From an uncultured Muribaculaceae bacterium (lineage in GTDB: Bacteria > Bacteroidota > Bacteroidia > Bacteroidales > Muribaculaceae): a stretch of DNA of 64,000 nucleotides. Under the pieces are notes generated by a model, which saw only the letters and a program-made list of their open reading frames with translations, searched no databases and was not told the origin of the DNA. Shown here in pieces: positions 17,945 to 26,290 of this stretch. Position 1 is the first letter of the stretch. Each line of letters opens with the position of its first letter. The position numbers and the translations under genes are program-made. Location of the stretch: contig CAJTTG010000003.1 in assembly GCA_910579185.1 (NCBI GenBank), forward strand, positions 62,001 to 126,000, read 5' to 3'.

Positions 17945-18697
17945 TTATTTTGTGCGTGTTAGCCTTCTGGCTAATTGTGTCAGTTTTGTTCCGAATATTC
18001 TATGAATAAACCGGGAAATAGTTTGACGAAATGGATTTACATCCATCCAAGTTTTGGAAAACCAATGGATTGAGTGGGTCTTGGATGTCTTATATAATCT
18101 GCCCGTTGCGTCATCCAATGGATTGAAATATTCAGCAGGATATATAGTTATATCTTCTATTGCCTGTATGCCGGATATGTTTTTAAGACCATGTCGGCAT
18201 AAGTGATCTGTTGTTATTTTCACAACAGCATAAGGGTTTATTTTCCCATTTTCAAGGCGGAAGTTATGGACTGTGTAAAAATCAATTATTTCAGATAATA
18301 TGTTGTTATGAGCTGAAACTCCTAATCCTAATCCCGGATTTACTGCTATCTTTGATCCATTTTGCGGTTCGATTTCGACGCCCATAAAAGATCCACGGGA
18401 AAGGATGTCATCGAATGACTTGATAACCTCCACATCTGTATCAAAATAAAGACCTCCGTGATCATACAGAATTTTGAAACGGGCATAGTCACTTACAAAT
18501 GCATATTTTTTAGCTGCGTATGCTTCGGCTGTGTAAGGAATGGAATTGACATCGAAATTATCCTCATTCCATTCAATGATCTCATAGCCTGGGAAATATT
18601 TGCGCCATGAAGCAATACATTTCAGCGCAGATTCCGGCAATGGATTCCTACCGAACCAGCAGTAGTGTATTTTCTTCGGTGGTAGTATTCTATCCAT
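17945..18697 (-). CDS. DXD-motif glycosyltransferase (Gly_transf_sug/GT32-like)
   Basis: 250 residues. Starts RILPPKKIHYCWFGRNPLP, typical of GT32-like capsule mannosyl/galactosyltransferases. It has the helix AYAAKKYAFVSDYARFKILY and the DXD metal motif in HGGLYFDTDVEV. The C-terminus is Arg-rich. The start overlaps the end of the broken GT2 gene by 8 bases. Adds a single sugar to the repeat unit; specificity not predictable. Confidence 0.87.
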   Translation of the reverse strand: MDRILPPKKIHYCWFGRNPLPESALKCIASWRKYFPGYEIIEWNEDNFDVNSIPYTAEAYAAKKYAFVSDYARFKILYDHGGLYFDTDVEVIKSFDDILSRGSFMGVEIEPQNGSKIAVNPGLGLGVSAHNNILSEIIDFYTVHNFRLENGKINPYAVVKITTDHLCRHGLKNISGIQAIEDITIYPAEYFNPLDDATGRLYKTSKTHSIHWFSKTWMDVNPFRQTISRFIHRIFGTKLTQLARRLTRTK

Positions 18698-19703
18698 GGA
18701 TACGTTTGTATAATAGTAGTAGTGTACTAATGTTTACAACTAGATAATTAACATAAGCTTTTAGTCCTCCGGCAAGTTTCCATAAACGATATAAATGCAA
18801 TGTTGTAAAGCCATTAAATGGGTACGTATTTATTGATTTAAAATATGAAATTGCTTCTTTTAAGTCTTTAATAGAATAATTTTTGGCTAAAGCTAGGAGG
18901 TATGTTTGTATTGCATTCGTTTGTCGATAAATTATGTATTTACGAACTTTTTGAGATGCTAGAAGTCTATTATCCGTTAATAACTTACTATAATGAAGTA
19001 CTAGTGCTTTGTATGAGTGTAACGCCCTGTTATTTATGCTGTTACTTGATGAAGACAACCTTTTCACTCAATGGTATGGACGATCTCCTTCTAAAACAAT
19101 AATATCAGAAGTATTCAGCAATAATTCAAATAAAAAAGCATAGTCCTCTTCTAAGAATAAGGAGTCATTTAATTTGACATTGTTTTTTTTAATTAAATCT
19201 GAACTTATGACATGGCGGATTAAAGTAATACCTGCTAATGCCTTTGATTGTTCTATATACTCTATACCTGAAAATTTTTTGGATAAAAAAAGGTTGTTAC
19301 AAGGCTGGAACAGATGTTTAGTAATATCTTTTTCAGGAATAATTATAGGTCTGAAACTTGCTATCTGCGCTTGTTCTGATTTTAAATAATCTATTGCTTG
19401 TCCAAGTGTGTTTGTTTTTAGGAAATCATCCGCATCCATGAAATAGATATATTGACCGGAAGCGTACTTTAGTCCTAAATTTCTTGCAGAGGATGGACCT
19501 TTATTCTTTTGCTTATACAAATATATGAAATCATATTTTTTCATATATTGTTGGACAATATCAGGACCTTTATCATATGATCCATCATCAACAACAATTA
19601 TTTCTAACGCTACATTTTGGCATAATAATGAATCTAATGCATTAGAAATATATTTTTCGCAGTTATAAAGAGGTATTATAACCGATAATTCTTTTTGAAT
19701 CAT
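18690..19703 (-). pseudogene. Family 2 glycosyltransferase interrupted by in-frame TGA
   Basis: The N-terminal 211 codons (19068-19703) give a normal GT-A domain: ELSVIIPLYNCEKYISNALD, VDDGSYDKGPDIVQ, FMDADDFLKTNT and FLEEDYAFLFELLL. They end with EGDRPYH-stop at 19068-19070. The same frame then runs on, without a shift, for 126 codons (VKRLSSSSNSINNRALHSYK onward) with the helical C-terminus usual in Bacteroides GT2 proteins and reaches a stop at 18690. A single change (CGA or TGG to TGA) explains the break. The catalytic domain is complete, so the truncated product could keep some activity. Confidence 0.8.
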
Positions 19704-19705
19704 GT

Positions 19706-20683
19706 TTAGTGTTTTAGAAATCTACTTATAAAAGAAATGGTTCTTGATATGGTAGAATAAAAAGAATATGGCAGATATCTAAAAGAATAGCTAAGAATCT
19801 TAACTGCATAAGACCTGTTGTCCGGTTCGAGATCATATCCTAATGTATTGCAATAATACCTTCGATATATATTTTTCATGGGATGTTTACAATTTTTTCG
19901 CCAAGGTCTGTTAAGAAACCCTTCTGTAAAGTGGACGATGTGAGGATTATTTATTGCTTCGTTAAATTCAGAAATAGAATAGAATGGTGTGTTAGTGGAT
20001 TTTATCCTATTGTATTTATGAGAGAAATAGCATGTAGTGGCATTATATATTGGCGGTAAAATTATAATCTTATTTTTGCAAACACCATTGATTATTCCTT
20101 GATCATGGTGATGAACAATGCCATTATGAGCTTTTAGAAACGCTAAAAATTTATGGGATAAATTATCATCTCGCCATTTCTTTAGGTTTATTAACAGAAT
20201 CCCGGCGTTAATATATGGCATTGTTGGTTTCAAATTTATCTTTAATTTTGATACATCGTCAGGTAGCGTATCAAGAACTCCACCTAAGTAGCTGTTCTCT
20301 ATTTTGTACTTCCATAGCGAGGATATATTTTTGTTAAATAAAACATCACAATCTATGTATAGTATTCGATCAACGTCCGAAGAGATTATCTCGGATAAAA
20401 ATAGCCGGTTATATGAGGATATGGAGATGGTCGTAGGAACAGGGATTTGTAGTCTGTCGGAAATATCGCTTAAGTTGTGAATAATTAATTCAGACTTATC
20501 TACCGGCATTTGTTTTTTTATATTGGCAATACCATCTTTTGTTATTCCAGTTGATAAAAGATGTATGGTAGCTTGTCTGAACCATGTATTTGTATCGAAA
20601 AAAGAAGCTAGTGCGACAGCTACAAATTTTGCATAGTTCTGATCGGATGCTATTGCAATGTGTATATGATCTGGATTAAACAT
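19706..20683 (-). CDS. Family 8 glycosyltransferase
   Basis: 325 residues. Opens with HIHIAIASDQNYAKFVAVAL, the GT8 nucleotide-sugar site, followed by SSYNRLFLSEIISSDVDRIL and the DXD motif YIDCDVLFNKNISSLW. The downstream YINAGILLINLKKWRDD and HHHDQGIINGVC elements are also typical of LgtC/WaaJ-like transferases. The C-terminus is basic and aromatic, suggesting membrane contact. It shares one base with the upstream GT4 stop. Usual donors in the family are UDP-galactose or UDP-glucose; not decided here. Confidence 0.9.
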   Translation of the reverse strand: MFNPDHIHIAIASDQNYAKFVAVALASFFDTNTWFRQATIHLLSTGITKDGIANIKKQMPVDKSELIIHNLSDISDRLQIPVPTTISISSYNRLFLSEIISSDVDRILYIDCDVLFNKNISSLWKYKIENSYLGGVLDTLPDDVSKLKINLKPTMPYINAGILLINLKKWRDDNLSHKFLAFLKAHNGIVHHHDQGIINGVCKNKIIILPPIYNATTCYFSHKYNRIKSTNTPFYSISEFNEAINNPHIVHFTEGFLNRPWRKNCKHPMKNIYRRYYCNTLGYDLEPDNRSYAVKILSYSFRYLPYSFYSTISRTISFISRFLKH

Positions 20684-21879
20684 TATGATTGAATTAATTG
20701 ATATAATTTATTAACCTCATCTTCAAAGCCGTAATCATGTGTTTTTAAGTGAGAAATAATTTGTTGCTGTTTAGTATTATTCCCTAATAATTCAATGATA
20801 GCATCTGCAATATCGGAATTGTCCATATTACAAATTATACCATCAATGTTATGTTGGATCTGGGATTTGGATGTTGGATAATTTGTGATAATTGCTGGTT
20901 TACATAAAATCTGTGATTCTCTTACACAGATGGATTTTCCTTCAAACAAAGATGGCTGTATATAGATAGTACAATTTTTTATGTAAGGATATGGATTTGT
21001 TCTTGGGCCAATAATTTTTACAACATCGCAAGTCCCAGTTAGCATTATTTGCTTTTCTATTTCAGAGTTGTCACCAGGACCGATGATAAACCATTTGAAT
21101 TTTATGCCGGAATCTTTAATGATTTTAGCAATATGGGGGATATTTTTAAAATTTTTTGCAGCGGCATTTAGTCGACCAATAGAGCAAAGCGTATTTTCTT
21201 GTTGATTGTATTCTGATGGGATAAATTCATCAGCACGAGATCTGACAAAAGATGGAGATATGATATTCTCTATTTTTATTATCTTATTGTGAAAACTTGG
21301 AAAAACATTTATAAATGTTTTGGTTATTTCATCTGATATTGATATGATGTAATCATTTTTTTCCCATCTATTAAATGTTAGATTTGTATCGTATGGTATA
21401 GCCGAAAAATCAGTATGGATCCATTCTATTTTAGTTCTGGCATTTATTAGATCTTGTACGATATGAGGGGGATCTAAAAAGCTGATTGCTAAATCATAAT
21501 ATTTGTTAATTTTAATCGGAGGTAGGACTTTGATGTAATAGTCCATATATATATGACTTGCTACACTGTCAAATCCGGGATGAGAAGATAAATATTTCTT
21601 TAACTTCGCACGGCTTTTTAATTTGTGAATTATTGATGTAAATTGAATGTTTCGGACCAATTTTGAGATCGGAGTCTCAATATTGGCATATTGTTTTATT
21701 TCAGGAAGTAGGTTTACTTCCTTTGGGATATATTTCAGGTATGGGCCGGAATGCTTATTTAAGAATAGATCTACCTCTACCTTGTTGTAGTCAAAAGCAT
21801 TCAGAAGTCCGATTAATGCCATTTCGGCTCCACCTAGCTCAAGATAATGCATATTGATAAATATGCTCTTTTTCTTCAT
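20683..21879 (-). CDS. Family 4 glycosyltransferase
   Basis: 398 residues. The N-terminal domain has NMHYLELGGAEMALIGLLNA, a standard GT4 glycine-rich loop. The C-terminal domain carries LCSIGRLNAAAKNFKNIPHI and IQPSLFEGKSICVRESQILC (donor site), then PAIITNYPTSKSQIQ. Strongly AT-rich. It shares 4 bases with the pyruvyltransferase gene end and one base with the GT8 gene start, so this stretch is a tightly packed cassette. Confidence 0.87.
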   Translation of the reverse strand: MKKKSIFINMHYLELGGAEMALIGLLNAFDYNKVEVDLFLNKHSGPYLKYIPKEVNLLPEIKQYANIETPISKLVRNIQFTSIIHKLKSRAKLKKYLSSHPGFDSVASHIYMDYYIKVLPPIKINKYYDLAISFLDPPHIVQDLINARTKIEWIHTDFSAIPYDTNLTFNRWEKNDYIISISDEITKTFINVFPSFHNKIIKIENIISPSFVRSRADEFIPSEYNQQENTLCSIGRLNAAAKNFKNIPHIAKIIKDSGIKFKWFIIGPGDNSEIEKQIMLTGTCDVVKIIGPRTNPYPYIKNCTIYIQPSLFEGKSICVRESQILCKPAIITNYPTSKSQIQHNIDGIICNMDNSDIADAIIELLGNNTKQQQIISHLKTHDYGFEDEVNKLYQLIQS

Positions 21880-22982
21880 ATCAATTGGAGATGCTTGTTT
21901 ATGAATGATTTTGACTCATTTATCAGAAAATCAAGTTTATGGGATACGTCAATGAAATCTATAGGCTTAAGATTCAATGATGTAGTCGTTGAAATTATCC
22001 TGTCGGGAATTCCTAAATACGACAAAAAATCATGCATTCTGGTATTTATGCTTTCAGAACGATTGACTATGAAGAATTCTTTATGGAAAATTATTGAGAA
22101 AGCTGTTGCATGGAACGAATTTGCAATAACGTATCTTGCATTTAAAATCAATGACAGAAACTCCAATGGACCGACTAAGGAGAAATCTTTGTCGGCATAT
22201 CTTCCTGCTGTTTTAGAGAGAATGTATATTGGAAGGCTTGTCTGTTCTTTGAGTTTTAGTGCGACGTTTCTGATTTTTGAGCTCCTTTCGCAATCGTATA
22301 CTAAGATATAATCTTCTTTTGGTTGAATCGTGGATTTAAGCAGTTGTATCCATTGTCCTCTATTTAGCAAGAATACAGGGTCGCATACTAATGTTGCTTT
22401 GTTTTGCCCTAATTTAGATAGAAGTTGCAGGGCACTTGTTTCGCGAACTGATATTTCGTTAAAATTTCTTAACATTTTACTCACAAAGGAATCGGCATCC
22501 TTGTGGATTTTGTCAGTTGCAAAACTCGCAGCATAACTGATCTTTTTCCCTCGTGAGCCTACAAAATCAAGATAGAATGCGCTGTCATGACCATTACGGA
22601 ACAATGTGTTCCAAATTTGGTCACTGCCGGCAATATATAGATCAGCTTCAGGCAAAGAGTTCCTGATGTCATCACATGTATGGTATCTTGTCGAAGTCAG
22701 ATGGAGGTAATTAGTTGTGAAATTATCAAAAATTCGTTTCTTTTTTAGGTCACGTATCCGCCCAGGTAGTTTGGCAAGTAGGTAGAGTTGCTTGACTATT
22801 GGAAAATTGTAGCGTGGGTTTGCGACTACTGATAATTTAAAATGTTGCGAAAGGTAGTCTGGTTTATAATCAATGATATGGTAATCTGCACCTGCCTGTT
22901 CACAAAATTGTTGCAGCGCATAAGCTTGAAGCGATGCTCCATAATTGTATACATCATGACATGTAATTGTGGCAACTCTCAT
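21876..22982 (-). CDS. Polysaccharide pyruvyl transferase family protein
   Basis: 368 residues. Starts MRVATITCHDVYNYGASLQA, the characteristic opening of the family, followed by a conserved AGSDQIWNTLF and a C-terminal RYVIANSFHATAFSIIFHKE containing the catalytic-region histidine. Members transfer pyruvate from phosphoenolpyruvate to a sugar as a ketal, adding a negative charge. In Bacteroides fragilis PSA such a pyruvate supplies the negative charge of a zwitterionic repeat unit. It sits beside an FrhB-like protein, a frequent pairing in capsule loci. Confidence 0.88.
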   Translation of the reverse strand: MRVATITCHDVYNYGASLQAYALQQFCEQAGADYHIIDYKPDYLSQHFKLSVVANPRYNFPIVKQLYLLAKLPGRIRDLKKKRIFDNFTTNYLHLTSTRYHTCDDIRNSLPEADLYIAGSDQIWNTLFRNGHDSAFYLDFVGSRGKKISYAASFATDKIHKDADSFVSKMLRNFNEISVRETSALQLLSKLGQNKATLVCDPVFLLNRGQWIQLLKSTIQPKEDYILVYDCERSSKIRNVALKLKEQTSLPIYILSKTAGRYADKDFSLVGPLEFLSLILNARYVIANSFHATAFSIIFHKEFFIVNRSESINTRMHDFLSYLGIPDRIISTTTSLNLKPIDFIDVSHKLDFLINESKSFINKHLQLI

Positions 22983-22994
22983 ATTTGCATTGGT

Positions 22995-23603
22995 TTATTT
23001 ACTCCATGTTATGTTTTCTTTTACAACCACACCTGGATTGCCAGCGATTATACAATTTGGAGGATATTGTTTTGTTAGTATAGCTCCAAAAGCCGCAATA
23101 GAATTTGGCTTAATTTTTGTGCCTTTAAGAATAGTTACATCTTCACCAATCCATACGTGATCTTCTATGATAATATCTTTGGGTGGATTACATATGGTTC
23201 TATTCGCATCTAAAACGTTATGGGAGTCATGATTTCTGATAGTAACACCATAGCTTGTCATACAATCGTTACCAATCGAAATAGATGACTCTCTGGCTAA
23301 TATCTTCACTCCACGTAATCCGGTGTCATGCCCAATAAGAACCTTGGCGCCATCCTCAACTCGAATAGAGCATGGCCCGTATATTCTGGCATTTTCACCA
23401 ATTGATAAATGATTATTATCCCCTAATATTAAAATATTAAGATTTTCAAGGTTCTTTGCCGGTGCGATATCCACAGTATTGTTGTTTCCATGGATTGTAA
23501 TCTTTACATTTGATCTTTTGGACGGAATGTTCAGTTGATTATTTACTCCGGAAATATGGAATGGGGAAAAAAAACGATATAATTTTTGAAATAGGTATGT
23601 CAT
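22995..23603 (-). CDS. Left-handed beta-helix (hexapeptide) acyltransferase
   Basis: 202 residues. Residues about 40-190 are hexapeptide repeats (for example IGENARIYGPCSIRVEDGAK, IIIEDHVWIGEDVTILKGTK and NSIAAFGAILTKQ), forming a trimeric beta-helix. A histidine in IRNHDSHNV is the likely catalytic base. Family members O- or N-acetylate sugars using acetyl-CoA. With the 4-amino sugar enzymes of this locus an N-acetylation is possible, but O-acetylation is equally likely. Separated by 12 bases from the pyruvyltransferase gene and 9 from the FrhB-like gene. Confidence 0.85.
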   Translation of the reverse strand: MTYLFQKLYRFFSPFHISGVNNQLNIPSKRSNVKITIHGNNNTVDIAPAKNLENLNILILGDNNHLSIGENARIYGPCSIRVEDGAKVLIGHDTGLRGVKILARESSISIGNDCMTSYGVTIRNHDSHNVLDANRTICNPPKDIIIEDHVWIGEDVTILKGTKIKPNSIAAFGAILTKQYPPNCIIAGNPGVVVKENITWSK

Positions 23604-23612
23604 TTTGAGGAG

Positions 23613-24761
23613 TTAAAAATTATAGTGATTCCTGATACGTTTAGGCAGACCATATATAAAATCAATTAGATCGCATAATGGTGTTAGAGCGATAAATAAT
23701 ATTTGGGATCTTATCGCAAGTTGGGCAATAGGATATGATGCTGACCGTTTGGCATTCATCTTCATTTGCCCAGAAAGTATAGTGTCTGTACTTTCAGACC
23801 TTATTTGAATATTTTCGGCAGATTTTAAGAACGATTCTCCTTGTGTGGAGAATGTTATAACTCCGGTTATGCCTGTTTCGTTCTTTAGATATTTGGTCCC
23901 CCACAGGTCACCAATTCTTATGTCAGAGGCGGTATTGGTTTGTTTAAAAGAGCAACTGTCATAACAAGCAGCCGAAAGACATCTGTCCCCAAGGAAGTAA
24001 TTGAAGAAAATATCCTTTTTGGGCGCTTTGGTAATGGTTGTGCCATTGGTCCCAATTAATTTGACTCGTATGCTTTGATGCCATCCAAAATCCTTTGCTC
24101 GAAATAAAACAGACTTAATGTTCCCTATTTGTTTGGATTTAAGAGAAATATATCGATCCCATAACTTTGTGGATGGAACGCCGTGGCAGAAAAAATCAAT
24201 AAATATGAAATTATTTTCGATTTTTTTGAATTTAAGATATCTTCGTAAAGATGCTATTTGGCATGGAGTTCCCACAACTATGTATTTTTCAGTTCTTGAT
24301 AGCAGGGGGATGATCTTTGATATATCACTTTGGAGATATTTACTTCCTTTTGATTCTTCTAATTCTTCAATTGTGTGGGCTATGTAGTGCTCAGGGCGTT
24401 GTGTGTCGAAGTTAAACCTGACAACTATTGCTTTATATCCATTGTTTATGCCATGTTTTAATAATTCATAAACAGTACCTCCAGACGTGCATGTAGCTAC
24501 AGTTGTTGGATTTGTACTTACAGTTGAATATGCTCCAATTGGAGTGTTGTATTCTATTGGATCTACACTATTGAAACTGCAAACTTTCAAGCATAGTCCA
24601 CAATTTATGCACTGGTCTTGATGGGATATTTTAGGCTCTATGAAACCATTAGAGTTAGTGATATCTATAATTTTTACTGGGCATAATCCTCCACATACAG
24701 AACATCTGTAACATTTTTTTAACTTTGAGATGTTGTTACAAGGATGTTTTAAATTACTCAT
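23613..24761 (-). CDS. Iron-sulfur FrhB/F420-hydrogenase-beta-like protein
   Basis: 382 residues. The N-terminus has two 4Fe-4S cysteine groups (CYRCSVCGGLCP and QCINCGLCLKVCSF). The remainder is the FrhB-like flavin/Fe-S domain: CTSGGTVYELLKHGI, GTPCQIASLRRYLKF, FFCHGVPSTKLWDRY and DIRIGDLWGTKY. In capsule loci such proteins accompany pyruvyltransferases and are thought to be redox enzymes acting on a sugar or substituent; no specific reaction is established. The gene overlaps the flippase start by 4 bases. Confidence 0.83.
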   Translation of the reverse strand: MSNLKHPCNNISKLKKCYRCSVCGGLCPVKIIDITNSNGFIEPKISHQDQCINCGLCLKVCSFNSVDPIEYNTPIGAYSTVSTNPTTVATCTSGGTVYELLKHGINNGYKAIVVRFNFDTQRPEHYIAHTIEELEESKGSKYLQSDISKIIPLLSRTEKYIVVGTPCQIASLRRYLKFKKIENNFIFIDFFCHGVPSTKLWDRYISLKSKQIGNIKSVLFRAKDFGWHQSIRVKLIGTNGTTITKAPKKDIFFNYFLGDRCLSAACYDSCSFKQTNTASDIRIGDLWGTKYLKNETGITGVITFSTQGESFLKSAENIQIRSESTDTILSGQMKMNAKRSASYPIAQLAIRSQILFIALTPLCDLIDFIYGLPKRIRNHYNF

Positions 24762-26263
24762 ATAAAGTTTAATTTAGCCTTTATTAATTCTATTATCATC
24801 TTCTTTTGGGAAGAATTTGTTACAATAAAGAATACGAATGGTATAAAGGTAAGGATATAGACAAGAGTTGATATTATCACCTTTAAAAAGGTATTTTCTA
24901 TTGTTATATAGTATGCAATTATTCCGCAAATCATACCTATTGTGATTATTGCAACATTCTGAAATAATATATTGCGGATTATTTGTGGGGATAATACGGA
25001 ATGTAGAATATAAACGTCATTGCATAGCGTCATTAACTGTGTTATTATAAATATTATATAAGCGCATGTCGGTGGAAATGACATTTTTAAAAAGAGAAAT
25101 ATGCAAAACAAGGATAGAATATATATTATATTTCTACCCAAACTACTTCGCTTGACATCCCCAGTGGCATGTATGCCAATTAAAAAAACTGAAGATATGC
25201 TTGAAACAATGCAGCCAATCAAGCAATAAAGTGTGAATTGGTAACAATAATCAGGGATATTTTTAAGCCATATGGTTAGAACCGTATGCAGATTTAGGAT
25301 TAAAGGTATGCATATGAGCATTATCATACATAGTGTCGCGAATATAGCGTTCTTTATTAACGATCTGAACTTCTGTAGATCACCTGTTGCATAGCTTTTT
25401 ATTATTTGAGGCCTAACGGCTGTCACGATATTATACGCAAATGATGAAATGATTCCTTGGACGGTGGTGGCCAATCCTGATGCTGCATTAATGGCAGCTC
25501 CAAAAAACATATTCATAACAATGTTTGTACCTTGTTGTCGAGCTGTGAATCCAATATGTCCCAATAGATCCCATCCGGAGAATGATGCCATTTGTTTTAC
25601 TATTTGTTTGTCTACTTTGGCATGGCTATGGGTTTCCTGATAATTACGTTTTGCATATCCCCAATATAGAGTCCGAATAATGATACTTACAAGAAATACT
25701 AATATACTATATAAAATTAGCTTATTAAAGCTTATGATCATTAATAGGAATACGATGCCAAGCTTAAGTAAGGAAGAGAGAATTTGAAGATATGCAAAAA
25801 TGTGAAGATCTTCGTGTGCTACAATGAGGGCATCATATGGTATTTGGGTTAGAGCTAATGCTGTGGCAAATAATGATAATTGAAAAGTCCAATTGGCTGC
25901 ATATATTTGACTTTCCGGGATAACCAATACGTGGTTTACTGCCCATACGCCAATAGTTTCTCCTAAAATCAGTAAAGCTACAGCAAAAAGTCGATGGATA
26001 TATTTTGCGGTACAAAATACACGAATCAGTTCTGTTTGATCAGAATGCCCTAAGGCTGTGGACAAGAATCGGGATGTGGAAGCACTCAGGGCTGAACTTA
26101 AAAAACTGATTATAGCTACAATCCCACCAACCACATTATATATTCCATAATCAACAACACCAAGCGCTTCTAATACAACTCGGGATGTATATAAGGAAAT
26201 GATTATTGTGATAATCATTCTTATATAAAGATAAATTGTATTTTTTGCGATCTTGTTGGCCAT
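24758..26263 (-). CDS. Wzx-type oligosaccharide flippase
   Basis: 501 residues with 12 or more hydrophobic helices. The N-terminal region NTIYLYIRMIITIIISLYTS and GVVDYGIYNVVGGIVAIISF is the usual signature of Bacteroides polysaccharide flippases of the MOP superfamily. It would move lipid-linked repeat units across the inner membrane to the EpsG-like polymerase. 27 bases separate it from the tyrosine-kinase gene, and base composition shifts here from GC-rich (export genes) to AT-rich (sugar genes), marking one edge of the variable cassette. Confidence 0.9.
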   Translation of the reverse strand: MANKIAKNTIYLYIRMIITIIISLYTSRVVLEALGVVDYGIYNVVGGIVAIISFLSSALSASTSRFLSTALGHSDQTELIRVFCTAKYIHRLFAVALLILGETIGVWAVNHVLVIPESQIYAANWTFQLSLFATALALTQIPYDALIVAHEDLHIFAYLQILSSLLKLGIVFLLMIISFNKLILYSILVFLVSIIIRTLYWGYAKRNYQETHSHAKVDKQIVKQMASFSGWDLLGHIGFTARQQGTNIVMNMFFGAAINAASGLATTVQGIISSFAYNIVTAVRPQIIKSYATGDLQKFRSLIKNAIFATLCMIMLICIPLILNLHTVLTIWLKNIPDYCYQFTLYCLIGCIVSSISSVFLIGIHATGDVKRSSLGRNIIYILSLFCIFLFLKMSFPPTCAYIIFIITQLMTLCNDVYILHSVLSPQIIRNILFQNVAIITIGMICGIIAYYITIENTFLKVIISTLVYILTFIPFVFFIVTNSSQKKMIIELIKAKLNFI

Positions 26264-26290
26264 TTCTTAGCGTTTGATCAAATAAAGATG

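Noticed and set aside
22995..23603. Assigning the hexapeptide protein as a PglD-like N-acetyltransferase
   Set aside because: It is far from the amino-sugar genes and lacks the N-terminal Rossmann-like part of PglD; substrate left open.
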